40,685 nucleotides of DNA. It comes from Bradyrhizobium sp. Ec3.3. GTDB taxonomy: Bacteria > Pseudomonadota > Alphaproteobacteria > Rhizobiales > Xanthobacteraceae. The stretch covers positions 1 through 40,685 of the forward strand of contig NZ_AXAS01000066.1 in NCBI RefSeq assembly GCF_000472925.1, read 5' to 3'. Numbering within the stretch: position 1 is the stretch's first letter; each line of letters opens with the position of its first letter. The translations under genes were made by a program, and so were the position numbers. The notes under the pieces are model-generated. The model saw only the letters and a list, made by a program, of their open reading frames with translations. It made no database searches and had not been told where the DNA came from. Shown here one piece after another: positions 1 through 8,082 of this stretch.

Positions 1-1
1 C

Positions 2-322
2 GCCTCCGTTCCGGAACTCGGCCGGATCGACAACAAAGCGGCTGCGGCCCTGATTGGAGTGGCTCCGTTCGTCCACAAGAGTGGGACCATGGCTGCTCCC
101 GCACGCATCCATGGTGGCCGAGCGGCCGTACGCCATATCCTCTACATGGCCGCCATCGCAGCCAGCAGGCACAACCCTGTCCTGCGACCCTTCTACGAGC
201 GGCTGATCGCAAAGGGCAAACCCGCCAAGCTCGCCCTGATCGCCGTCCTGCGCCGCCTCGTCGTCTTCGCCAACGCCGTCCTCAAGTCAGGTCAGCCCTG
301 GAAAGGAGCTGCCATTGCTTGA
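2..322 (+). CDS. IS110-family transposase, C-terminal part (cut by window edge)
   Basis: The reading frame is open from the first bases of the window and gives about 106 residues. It matches the C-terminal transposase_20 region of IS110/IS116/IS902 transposases: a PELG segment, then IGVAPF, HGGRAAVRHILYMA, FYERLIAKGKPAKLAL and a closing RRLVVFANAVL. This part binds DNA and carries the serine-containing motif typical of the family. The N-terminal DEDD RuvC-like domain lies outside the window. The stop codon falls at 320-322 and the right end of the element should lie within a few tens of bases, because a cupin-like coding fragment begins immediately after. Whether the element is intact cannot be judged from here. 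Confidence 0.88.
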   Translation, partial: ASVPELGRIDNKAAAALIGVAPFVHKSGTMAAPARIHGGRAAVRHILYMAAIAASRHNPVLRPFYERLIAKGKPAKLALIAVLRRLVVFANAVLKSGQPWKGAAIA

Positions 323-483
323 CAACCGACACGGTAGATCCCGGTACGTTCGTCTGGTTTCCCGAGGGGATGGTGCAATCGCATGGTGCGACGGAAACGG
401 ACGATGTGACTTTTCTCTTCATTACCAACAAAGCCTTCGATATCCACTTCACCCATCTTGAAGGCGAACCGATGCCTTCTTGA
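319..483 (+). pseudogene. Cupin-domain protein remnant (C-terminal tail, 5' part missing)
   Basis: This frame has no start of its own but reads smoothly to a TGA at 481-483. It contains DPGTFVWFPEGMVQSHGA and DDVTFLFITNKAFDIHF, which resemble the last two strands of a small cupin barrel (a G-x-F-x-W-x-P strand followed by a hydrophobic LFITN strand). The upstream half is replaced by the IS110-family element, so I read it as a gene broken by that insertion. The first few codons probably belong to the IS end rather than to the gene. The substrate or role of the original cupin cannot be inferred. Confidence 0.6.
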
Positions 484-800
484 TGGTTTATCGGAACTCG
501 GATTCGAACCCTCTCCCGTGATGGTAATAGCTGAAGCGGGCTGAGTAATCGAACAGGTTCTGCCCACGGAGCTCGGGCTATGGCTCTTCTGACGCCCTGG
601 TCCGGCCGCACGTCCGCTTTGCGCCGAAAACTGCCGCGCCTGCAATTGGGTCCCCTCCTTGCAAGTCGAGCGAAGAGCACAACCTCGTGACGGACAAGAT
701 CAGCACGTGAATCGCAGGCGAGTGCCCTGCCCTTGCGAGGTTCAGGCGTGGGAGTTCTGCGGAAGTCAGATCTTTCGAGGCCGCCCACTGCCCTCTATAG
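484..800. other. Intergenic stretch without a recognisable gene
   Basis: Several overlapping minus-strand open frames cross this stretch, but none has a family-like sequence, a ribosome-binding site or a plausible start. GATTCGAACC at 501-510 resembles a tRNA T-loop, but the flanking bases do not form a T stem. The last 20 bases or so are weakly similar to the sequence before the repeat copy near 40.43 kb. Confidence 0.5.
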
Positions 801-914
801 ATTTTTCTTGATCTCCCGGTGCACACGTCGTGCACACGTCATCCTCTAACCAATTGAAAAACTTGAACTCTCGCTCCAATCCATCACGGGCCAATTTGAG
901 CTAATTCCAGCCAA
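801..914 (+). repeat. GTGCACAC-containing interspersed repeat, copy A
   Basis: This 114-bp segment aligns end to end with 13027-13140 (about 99 of 114 positions identical by my count) and more weakly with 26082-26180 and 40437-40480. It begins with ATTTTTCTTGATCTCCCGG and then has two GTGCACAC motifs 11 bases apart (GTGCACACGTCGTGCACAC). It ends in an AT-richer part containing GGGCCAATTTG and AATTCCAGCCAA. No coding sense is visible. It sits between the broken cupin gene and the 3' end of the amide operon. Confidence 0.8.
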
Positions 915-958
915 TAGTCTCAAAGCAGGTCCCATCGACAATCAAGCGTCAGAAAGCA

Positions 959-1054
959 TCATGCGTTGAAACTGCCGTCGCGGAAACCTTGAGCGAGCGC
1001 CAGCACCACGTCTTCCGCCAAGCGAGCTGCAATGAGACCCCAGTCGACAGCTCG
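959..1054 (-). pseudogene. Coding-like fragment in frame after the SDR stop codon
   Basis: Directly after the TAG of the SDR gene, and in the same frame, about 30 codons read RAVDWGLIAARLAEDV, VLALAQGFRDG and SFNA before a TGA at 959-961. The composition resembles a real protein tail. There is no start codon or ribosome-binding site, so it could be the end of a lost neighbouring gene, a readthrough extension or chance. I do not recognise the family. Confidence 0.3.
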
Positions 1055-1810
1055 CTAGACAGCCTTTGTGAGTGCACCATCGACGATGAGGTTGGTGCCA
1101 GAGATGCGGCTTGCGACCGGGCTCGCCAAAAATACCACGCCGGCGGCGACTTCCTGCGGCGTGCCCATACGCCCGGTCGGATTGAGCGACATCGCTGTCT
1201 TGTAAAGATCAGGCATGCCGCGCTCGATATTCTGCCAGATACCACCTTCGAAGTATGTGTTGCCTGGCGACACGGCGTTGACGCGAATTCCCTTGGCGAT
1301 CAGCTGATTGCTTAGACCCTTGGCGTAGTGGATCAAGGCCGCCTTGAAGGCGCCATACGAACCGGCGGCAAAGTCGACCTCGAAGCCCGACACGCTGGAC
1401 ACGATGATGATCGACGCCGATTTCGACTTTTCCAGATAGGGCAGCGCGGCCGCGACCGAATTGACGGTATGCATCATGTCGGTGCGGAACGATTTCTCCC
1501 AGGTCTCGGGCGTATCGCCAACCGCCAGCGCGCTGACGTTGCAGACGATGGTATCGATGCCGCCAAGTTCGGCGGCGGCCCCTTCGATCCAATCCTTCAG
1601 CGCATCCGGGTCGGCGACATCAACCGCTCTGCCCCACGACTTGCCACCTTTCGTCGAGAGGCTCTTCACGACGTTGCCAACTTCGTCAGCATTGCGTGCG
1701 CAGATCGCGACGTTGGCGCCTTCGGCCGCAAATAGCTCGGCGATCGCCAGCCCAATGCCCTTGCTGCCACCGGTTACGAGCGCGCTCTTTCCCTTTAATC
1801 CAAGATCCAT
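1055..1810 (-). CDS. SDR-family NAD(P)-dependent oxidoreductase
   Basis: This is a 251-residue classical short-chain dehydrogenase/reductase. The cofactor-binding TGGSKGIG motif is at residues 13-20. The catalytic serine pair is near 138-139, followed by Y152 and K156 (SYGAFKAAL). The usual NNAG motif is altered to CNVSA near residue 90. The start is supported by GGAGG a few bases upstream. It is the last gene of the amide operon, 60 bases after the amidase stop. It presumably oxidises or reduces a product of amide hydrolysis (an alcohol, aldehyde or hydroxyacid), but its substrate cannot be read from the sequence. Confidence 0.88.
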   Translation of the reverse strand: MDLGLKGKSALVTGGSKGIGLAIAELFAAEGANVAICARNADEVGNVVKSLSTKGGKSWGRAVDVADPDALKDWIEGAAAELGGIDTIVCNVSALAVGDTPETWEKSFRTDMMHTVNSVAAALPYLEKSKSASIIIVSSVSGFEVDFAAGSYGAFKAALIHYAKGLSNQLIAKGIRVNAVSPGNTYFEGGIWQNIERGMPDLYKTAMSLNPTGRMGTPQEVAAGVVFLASPVASRISGTNLIVDGALTKAV

Positions 1811-1870
1811 GGTCGCCTCCGTTGCTGGTGTGACGGCCTGCTCGCATGTCGGCAGGCCGCCTCGATCCGG

Positions 1871-3385
1871 TCACATCTTCTTCCAGTCGCCGGCACCTTC
1901 GAACGCCGCGGCGGCGCGATAGATCGTCGGCTCGTCAAAATACTTGCCGATCAACATCAGACCGACCGGCAGACCGTTGCTCATGCCGCAGGGAAGACTC
2001 ATCGCTGGATGTCCGGTGGCGTTGAACGGCGCAGTATTGGGAACCATTTCAAACGCACGTTGGATATAAAGTTCGCGTGGCGCGTCCGCCGGCGGCAGCG
2101 GCGTCGCCTTCATCGGCAGGGTCGGCATCAGCAACAGATCGTATTTGGCCAAAGCCTCGTCATAGGATGCGCGCAGCTTGCGGTTCAAATTCTGGGCCTT
2201 GGCATAAAAGTGGCCGCGGTAGTGTTTGGTGAAATATTGACCGAGCAGCATCGTGATCTTGAGGCTGTCGGACAATTCGTCGGCGCGATGCTTCCAGGCG
2301 GAGTGGGCGTCAAGCAGCGTGGTGTTGTAGAGACCGCGCCAGTTTGTCCCCATGCCGTTGCCCTTCATCATGAACTCGGTGGCGCCTTCGGCGGCGATCG
2401 GTAGCCAGATCGCCGGTGCAACGAGGTGCATCGGGACCGAGACTTCCTCGACGGTAGCGCCGAGCTTGCGAAACAACTCGGCGGCCGCCTTAACCTTGGC
2501 GTCGACGTCTGGCTCCGAACTTGGATGCCCAAATCCTTTCCTCACGATGCCAACACGGAATCCCCTGACGCCGCCGTCTATCTCGTCGCTGTACTTTCCG
2601 ACCTTGAGTGCGCCCTGCCTAGGATCAAGTCCGTCGGCCCCTGCCAGCACCTCCAGGAGCAGCGCGTTGTCGCGCACGTTGTTCGTCATCGGGCCGGTGT
2701 GATCGATCGTGAGTTCGATCGGCATCACGCCCGTATAAGGTACGAGGCCATAGGTAGCCTTCATGCCGTAAATGCCGCTGAAGGCGGCCGGAATGCGGAT
2801 CGAGCCGCCCTGATCGCCGCCGATTGCCATATCGGCCTCACCGGTCGCCACCACCACCGCGCTGCCTGAGGACGAACCACCGGCGGAGTATCCCATCTTG
2901 TGCGGATTGTGCACGGGACCGGCCGCACAGGTGTGGCTACCGCCGGAGAAGCAGAAATATTCGCAATGCACCTTGCCCACGATAGTGCCGCCGGCGTCGA
3001 GCATACGGGTAACGATGGTGGCATCAGTATCGGGGATGTAGCCTTCCAGCGTCGATGCGCCGTTCATCATCGGAACGCCGGCGAGTGAGATGTTGTCCTT
3101 GAGCGCGATCTTCTTGCCAGCGAGCTTGCCGTTCGGGGCACCCTTGATCTCGGTCTTGATGTACCAGGCGTTGAATTTGTTTTCTTCGCCCTCGGGGCGA
3201 TAGCCAGGCGTGCGCGGATACTTCACCACCGGCACATAGTCCGGCATGGCATCGACCGCATCGTAGGCCGCGTAATTCGCCTGCATTAACGCATCGTAGG
3301 ATTTGAGCTCTGCATCACCCATGTGCATGCCAAGGTCCTCGGCGACGCTGCGCAGCTGATCGAGTGTGGGTCTCCTGACTGCCAT
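1871..3385 (-). CDS. Amidase-signature-family amidase (amidase 1)
   Basis: This 504-residue amidase-signature hydrolase should split a carboxamide into the acid and ammonia in the cytoplasm. The Ser-cisSer-Lys triad is visible: K96 in IALKDN, cis-serine S171 in AGGSSSGSA, and nucleophile S195 in GGDQGGSIRIPA. Length and motifs resemble the roughly 500-residue enantioselective amidases of nitrile-degrading Rhodococcus and Agrobacterium, though no nitrile hydratase genes are present here. I placed the start at the ATG preceded by AGGGAGA; a longer frame runs further upstream but overlaps the ATPase gene. It lies 40 bases after the last transporter gene and is paralogous to the amidase that opens the operon, with the catalytic residues at identical positions. 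Confidence 0.92.
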   Translation of the reverse strand: MAVRRPTLDQLRSVAEDLGMHMGDAELKSYDALMQANYAAYDAVDAMPDYVPVVKYPRTPGYRPEGEENKFNAWYIKTEIKGAPNGKLAGKKIALKDNISLAGVPMMNGASTLEGYIPDTDATIVTRMLDAGGTIVGKVHCEYFCFSGGSHTCAAGPVHNPHKMGYSAGGSSSGSAVVVATGEADMAIGGDQGGSIRIPAAFSGIYGMKATYGLVPYTGVMPIELTIDHTGPMTNNVRDNALLLEVLAGADGLDPRQGALKVGKYSDEIDGGVRGFRVGIVRKGFGHPSSEPDVDAKVKAAAELFRKLGATVEEVSVPMHLVAPAIWLPIAAEGATEFMMKGNGMGTNWRGLYNTTLLDAHSAWKHRADELSDSLKITMLLGQYFTKHYRGHFYAKAQNLNRKLRASYDEALAKYDLLLMPTLPMKATPLPPADAPRELYIQRAFEMVPNTAPFNATGHPAMSLPCGMSNGLPVGLMLIGKYFDEPTIYRAAAAFEGAGDWKKM

Positions 3386-3425
3386 GGCTTGATTCTCCCT
3401 CTGATCATGCCCGCATGCGGCGGGC

Positions 3426-4133
3426 TTACGTTGCGATACCGACAAATTCTCCGACGAGGCTTGCGTCGCCGAGTTCGCCTGGCTCCACTTCCCGGGTAAT
3501 CGCGCCCTTCTGGATAATCAGGATGCGCTGCGACAGCGCAGCAATGAAGTCCAGATTCTGCTCGACTAAGATCATGGTGAGCCCGCTTCTGGCCCGCAGC
3601 CGCTGCAGTGTTTCGACGATCTCGTCGATGATCGAGGGCTGAATGCCTTCCGTCGGCTCGTCGAGCAGGATTAGCCGCGGGTCGCCGCAAAGGCAGCGCG
3701 CGATCGCCAGCAATTGCTGCTCGCCGCCCGACAGCGCGCCGCCGGGGCGATCGAGCAACGAATTCAGGCGGGGGAATTCCTCCAGTACGCTCGCGATGAT
3801 GTCTTCTTCCGCGCGGTCCTGCGTATTGCAACCCATGCGCAGATTCTCGTAGACGGTGAGCCCGGGGAAGATCTCCCGGCCCTGCGGCACGTAGCCGAGA
3901 CCGAGCCGCGCGCGCCGATAGGGTTCGATCGCCGTGACGTCGTCATGGCCGAACATCACGCGACCGCTGGTCGCCGGCAAAAACCCCATCAGCGCCTTGA
4001 GCAGCGTGGTCTTGCCCATGCCATTGTGACCGAGAATGCCGATGAATTCGCCCTCATTGACGGAGAAGCTTACCCCATTGAGGATCGGAATCCGGCCATA
4101 TCCTGTTCGCAGTCCCTGTACATCGAGCATCAT
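3426..4133 (-). CDS. Urea/amide-type ABC transporter ATPase (LivF/UrtE-like)
   Basis: This 235-residue cytoplasmic ATPase belongs to a five-part importer. Walker A is GHNGMGKT (35-42), the ABC signature is LSGGEQQLLAIAR, and the Walker B region reads LILLDEPTEGIQPSII. The TEGIQPSII segment is characteristic of UrtE-type rather than generic LivF ATPases, which points to urea or short amides as cargo. The start overlaps the stop of the preceding ATPase gene by four bases (ATGA), suggesting translational coupling. With its partner ATPase, the two permeases and the binding protein it forms a complete HAAT-type system. Confidence 0.9.
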   Translation of the reverse strand: MMLDVQGLRTGYGRIPILNGVSFSVNEGEFIGILGHNGMGKTTLLKALMGFLPATSGRVMFGHDDVTAIEPYRRARLGLGYVPQGREIFPGLTVYENLRMGCNTQDRAEEDIIASVLEEFPRLNSLLDRPGGALSGGEQQLLAIARCLCGDPRLILLDEPTEGIQPSIIDEIVETLQRLRARSGLTMILVEQNLDFIAALSQRILIIQKGAITREVEPGELGDASLVGEFVGIAT

Positions 4134-4852
4134 GCGGCCGCCTGTTTGCCCAGATAGATGTCGCGCACCTGCGGATTGCGCATGATGTTCTCAACGGTGT
4201 CTTCGACTAACACGCTGCCCTGATTGAATACCGTGACCTGCTTGGCGATCATGCGGATGAACTGCATGTCGTGCTCGACGACGATCAGCGCCTTGGTGCG
4301 GTTGATCTCGCGTACCAATTCGGCCGTCTTGTTGACCTCCTCGTGGGTCATGCCGGCGGCGGGCTCGTCGAGCAGGATCAATTTGGGATCGGTCGCCAGC
4401 ACCAGCCCAAGTTCGACCCATTGCCGCTGCCCATGGGCCAGCTGGCCGACCAGGCGTTCGGCGGCTTCCGTCAGGCCGACCCTCGCCAGCATCTCGTCGA
4501 CGACGCGCCTCGCCTCATCGCGCGAATGAAGGCGGTTTGCTGCAAGCCAGATATTTTCACGGACCGAAAGGCCATCGAAGACGCTCGGCACCTGGGTCTT
4601 GATGCCGATGCCGAGCCGGGCGATGTCGTGGGCGTGCGCGTGCGAAATGTCTTGGCCGCGGAACAGCACCCGGCCATGGGTCGGCTCCAGTTGCCCGGTC
4701 AGCATCTTGAAGAACGTGCTCTTGCCTGCGCCGTTGGGGCCGATCAGGCAGCGCAGTTCGCCTTCGGCCAGCGAGAAATTGACGTGCAGCACGGCGCGAA
4801 CGCCGCCGAAATGCATGCTGAGATCCTGGGTCTGAAGCAGCGGCGCGGCCAT
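4130..4852 (-). CDS. Urea/amide-type ABC transporter ATPase (LivG/UrtD-like)
   Basis: This is the second ATPase of the module 1 importer, 240 residues. Walker A is GPNGAGKS (38-45). The signature is the unusual LAHGQRQWVELG form, with histidine where most ABC proteins have serine or glycine, as in UrtD and FmdF-like proteins. Walker B is LILLDEPAAGM, and the D-loop and switch histidine (VVEHDMQFI) are present. I start at the ATG that overlaps the permease stop (TGATG), with GGAGGAGGG just upstream; a TTG one codon earlier is possible. The end overlaps the next ATPase gene. Confidence 0.9.
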   Translation of the reverse strand: MAAPLLQTQDLSMHFGGVRAVLHVNFSLAEGELRCLIGPNGAGKSTFFKMLTGQLEPTHGRVLFRGQDISHAHAHDIARLGIGIKTQVPSVFDGLSVRENIWLAANRLHSRDEARRVVDEMLARVGLTEAAERLVGQLAHGQRQWVELGLVLATDPKLILLDEPAAGMTHEEVNKTAELVREINRTKALIVVEHDMQFIRMIAKQVTVFNQGSVLVEDTVENIMRNPQVRDIYLGKQAAA

Positions 4853-5925
4853 CAACCCTCCTCCGCCCGCTTAGGCTGTAGCCGCTTCGCCTCTTTGCCA
4901 CGCGACGCGAGTAGCGATTGGCCGATATCGCCGAGCGTCGGCACCAGTCCTTTGGGCACCAGCAGCACGAACGCAATCAGGATAATGCCGAAGATCAGCG
5001 GCGCGTTGGCAAAGATCTTGGCCCACCAGTCCGAACCGCCGCTGGGCTGGTTGGCGCCGAGCGCGGTCGTGAGCCATTGAATGCCGATGCACCCGACGAT
5101 CGGCCCGATCAGCGTGCCGCGCCCGCCGACGATAACCCAGATGATGATCTGCGCGGATTGGGCGAGACCGAAGATCGTGGGACTGACGAAGTTGCCCCAA
5201 TTGGCGAACAGGCACCCGGCAAATCCGGCCAGCGCACCACCAATGGTGAATGTCGCGAGCTTGTAGGCGCGCGGATCATAGCCAAGCAGTTCAGCACGCC
5301 GTTCGTTTTCCCGGATGCCGACGATGATGCGGCCGAACCGGCTCGCCAGCAGCAGGCGCAATCCGAAATAGGTCGCGAGCAATGCGGCGGTCGCCAGATA
5401 GAACATGCCTTCGAGATCAATCGGCGCACGCTTGTTGCCGGGCACATTCAACGGCGGGATCCCGGGAATGCCGTTGAAGCCGCCGAGTCGTGCCGAGCCG
5501 ATATGGAATTCCGGTCCCGCAGTCGAGTTAATGGAATTGAACAGGATCAGCGTCACGGTCAGCGTAATGACGCCGAGATAGACGTCGCTGATGCGCCCGT
5601 AGAACATGAAATAGCCGAGCAGCGCCGCGAACGCGGCCGGCACGATGACGGCAAGCAGCAGCGGGACCGTGCTCTCGCCGATGTTGAACATCGCGATCGC
5701 ATAGGTATACGCGCCCAGCCCGAAGAACGCGGATTGGCCGAAACAAAGTATGCCGCCATACCCCCAGATCAGAGCGAGGCTCAGCGCCAGTATCGCCATG
5801 ATCATGTAGACCGTGAACTCGAGCACGACGTCGAGTTCGAAGAAACGCGGTACCAGCACCAGGAACGCAATGCCGATCACGCCGACGAGGCCAAGGCCGA
5901 TCAGATTGAGCGCGCGGGCGTTCAC
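4852..5925 (-). CDS. ABC transporter permease (LivM/UrtC-like)
   Basis: This 357-residue inner-membrane permease is strongly hydrophobic, with many predicted membrane segments. It has the LivM/UrtC features IWGYGGILCFGQSAFFGLGAY near residues 55-75 and a cytoplasmic loop with IRENERRAELLGYDPRAYK that contacts an ATPase. The C-terminal tail, after the last membrane segment, is charged. The likely start is a GTG overlapping the stop of the preceding permease gene (GTGA). It pairs with the LivH/UrtB-like protein to form the channel of the amide or urea importer. Confidence 0.88.
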   Translation of the reverse strand: MNARALNLIGLGLVGVIGIAFLVLVPRFFELDVVLEFTVYMIMAILALSLALIWGYGGILCFGQSAFFGLGAYTYAIAMFNIGESTVPLLLAVIVPAAFAALLGYFMFYGRISDVYLGVITLTVTLILFNSINSTAGPEFHIGSARLGGFNGIPGIPPLNVPGNKRAPIDLEGMFYLATAALLATYFGLRLLLASRFGRIIVGIRENERRAELLGYDPRAYKLATFTIGGALAGFAGCLFANWGNFVSPTIFGLAQSAQIIIWVIVGGRGTLIGPIVGCIGIQWLTTALGANQPSGGSDWWAKIFANAPLIFGIILIAFVLLVPKGLVPTLGDIGQSLLASRGKEAKRLQPKRAEEG

Positions 5926-6794
5926 AGGCCTCTCCGGAAGAAGCGGCCGGTGATGCCTTGCGGCAGCAGGCGGATCAGAATGATCGCGGCCGCGAGCAAC
6001 GCGACTTCACCGAAAACCGGCGTGGTGACGAAGGTCGCGATCTGGTTGATGCTGCCGAACAGCGCCGACGCCGACACCGTGCCGCTGAGGATCGCGGCGC
6101 CGCCGCCGATCACCGTGATGAAGGATTTGGCGACATAGGCAACGCCGATGGTAGGGAATACACCGGAGACCGGCGCCAGCACGGCGCCGGCAAGTCCCGA
6201 CAGCGCCGCGCCGAGACCGAAGGTGATGGCGTAAACGCGGGGCGGATTGACACCAAGCGCCGAGGCCATGTTGGCGTTTTGCATCGTGCCGCGGGCGATC
6301 AGGCCAAGCCGCGTCCAGCGCATCACGACGAAGATCACAGCCAGCACTACGGCCGCGACGGTGATCACGAACAGCGTGTAGGCGCTGGTGCGGTAGGCGC
6401 CGATCTGGAAGCTGCCGAGCGGCGCTGAGATGCCGACAGTGGTATTGCCGAAGATCGCCGTGGTCAGCCCGACCAGGAACAGGCTGAGACCCCAGGTAGC
6501 CAGCATGGTGTCGATCATGCGACCATAGAGAAAACGGATAATGGTCCGCTCGACGACGACGCCGATGAGGCCGACCACGATCGGTGCCACCACCAGCATT
6601 GCGATCCAGATGCTGATGCCGTGGCTGGTGGCGACGATTGCCGCATATCCGCCGAGCATCAGGAATTCGCCATGCGCGAGATTGATGACGCGCATCATGC
6701 CGAAGATGATCGCCAGCCCGACGCTGATTAGCGCCAGGCTGGCTATCGCATACAGGACCTGGATTGCCAGAAGAACAGCGAGATCCACGTTCAC
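5922..6794 (-). CDS. ABC transporter permease (LivH/UrtB-like)
   Basis: This 290-residue inner-membrane permease is the first of two in this importer. The family segments are visible: IFGMMRVINLAHGEFLMLGGY near residues 30-50, and GLGAALSGLAGAVLAPVSGV before the ATPase-coupling region. The length is normal for LivH/UrtB. The first candidate start is GTG, with another GTG two codons later; a GGAAAG element lies close to the first, so the exact start is uncertain. The gene follows the binding-protein gene after about 33 bases. Confidence 0.88.
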   Translation of the reverse strand: MNVDLAVLLAIQVLYAIASLALISVGLAIIFGMMRVINLAHGEFLMLGGYAAIVATSHGISIWIAMLVVAPIVVGLIGVVVERTIIRFLYGRMIDTMLATWGLSLFLVGLTTAIFGNTTVGISAPLGSFQIGAYRTSAYTLFVITVAAVVLAVIFVVMRWTRLGLIARGTMQNANMASALGVNPPRVYAITFGLGAALSGLAGAVLAPVSGVFPTIGVAYVAKSFITVIGGGAAILSGTVSASALFGSINQIATFVTTPVFGEVALLAAAIILIRLLPQGITGRFFRRGL

Positions 6795-6827
6795 CTTTCC
6801 GAAACAGAATTGAGAGCCGGTCCGGTC

Positions 6828-8051
6828 TCAAATCTTGATCACGTATTGCTGGTTGTCGGTCGGGTTCTTGATGAGGTCGCAGACAGCTGCGGTATCGGCG
6901 GGCTTCTGCTGGGCAAAATCTTCCAGCACCTTGAGCTTCTTGTCGGCGACTTCGGCGATGTGCACGTCGAGCACGCAATGGTGCGTCGGCGGATCGATGG
7001 TGACCTTGCCGGAAGGCGCATCGATGCTGATCCCGGTCTCCAGGGCTTCGATGACCTTCATCCGATCGACGCTGCCGGCCTTCTTGACCGCTTCCGCCCA
7101 CAGCCGGAACCCCTGATAGGTACCCATCGCGAGTTCGGTGATGTTCGGATAGTCGGTGCCGAAGCGCTTGTGGAAACTCGCCACGAAACTCTCGTTGACG
7201 GGGTTCTTCAGGTCCTGGAAATAGTTGTAGCAGATCAGCATGCCGTTGCATTCATCGGGCGACAGCACGATGTGCTCGTTGCCGACCGCAAACGTAGTCG
7301 ATGCCATCGGAATGCTCTTGCGCATGCCCGCGGCCGCCCATTGGCGGTAGAACGAGATGTGCGCGCCACCGACCAGTGCCGACCAGACGAAATCCGGCTT
7401 GGCCGCCTGGATTTTGGAGATGGTCGGACCGAAATTGGTGACGTCGAGCGGGAAAAAGTCAATCGAGGACACCTCGCCGCCATTTTCGGTGACGTATTTT
7501 TTCACCCATTGCGATGTGATCTGCCCGTAATTGTAGTCGGCCGCGACGACGTAGACCTTCTTGCCCCATTTCTTCATGGCATGAGGCACCAGCTTTTCCA
7601 CCGTCTGCGCCGGGGTCACGCCGGTGTCGAACTGGTTGCGGTCGCAGACACCGCCTTCATACTGCGTATTGTAGAAATACAGCGTCTTGAACTTGTCGAG
7701 CACCGGCCGGATCACTTCGCGCGACGCCGAGGTGATACCGCCATGGACGACCGCGACCTTGTCCTTCAGGGCCGCCTGCTGCGCGAACTGGGTGTAGAGT
7801 TGCATGTTCGACTGTGTGTCATAGTTGATCAGCTTGACCTGCCGGCCCAAGAGGCCGCCCGCCGCGTTGGCTTCCTCGATCGCAAGCGTCAACGCGTCGA
7901 CCATCGGCTTGCCGTAGATGTCGAGGCCGCCGGAGAGATCGTGAATGCTGGCGACGTTGATCGGATCTTCCGCCCATGCGCTGGAGGAAAACATCCCCGC
8001 GGCAGCGATCGCAGCGGTACTCTGCAAGAACGTTCTGCGATTCACCCTCAT
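6828..8051 (-). CDS. Urea/short-chain-amide ABC transporter substrate-binding protein
   Basis: This 407-residue periplasmic binding protein is of the UrtA/FmdD type. It starts with a twin-arginine-like signal (NRRTFLQS, a hydrophobic stretch, then SSAWA before EDP). The mature part opens with INVASIHDLSGGLDIYGKP, which is the Peripla_BP_6 pattern. Later segments such as YFYNTQYEGG and VAADYNYGQ match urea/amide binding proteins rather than leucine-binding ones. The start has an excellent GAGGAGGA ribosome-binding site. It lies between the formamidase-like gene and the permeases, so the likely cargo is a short amide or urea. Confidence 0.9.
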   Translation of the reverse strand: MRVNRRTFLQSTAAIAAAGMFSSSAWAEDPINVASIHDLSGGLDIYGKPMVDALTLAIEEANAAGGLLGRQVKLINYDTQSNMQLYTQFAQQAALKDKVAVVHGGITSASREVIRPVLDKFKTLYFYNTQYEGGVCDRNQFDTGVTPAQTVEKLVPHAMKKWGKKVYVVAADYNYGQITSQWVKKYVTENGGEVSSIDFFPLDVTNFGPTISKIQAAKPDFVWSALVGGAHISFYRQWAAAGMRKSIPMASTTFAVGNEHIVLSPDECNGMLICYNYFQDLKNPVNESFVASFHKRFGTDYPNITELAMGTYQGFRLWAEAVKKAGSVDRMKVIEALETGISIDAPSGKVTIDPPTHHCVLDVHIAEVADKKLKVLEDFAQQKPADTAAVCDLIKNPTDNQQYVIKI

Positions 8052-8082
8052 AGCGCTAGTCCTCCTCGCGGTTGCCGATGCT

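Noticed and set aside
495..525. GATTCGAACC resembling the T-loop of a tRNA on either strand
   Set aside because: The bases on both sides do not form a T stem, and no anticodon or acceptor arms can be folded around it.
4918..6138. 406-residue plus-strand open frame opposite the permease genes
   Set aside because: It is the antisense shadow of two clear permease genes in GC-rich DNA, with a highly charged, non-family-like translation.
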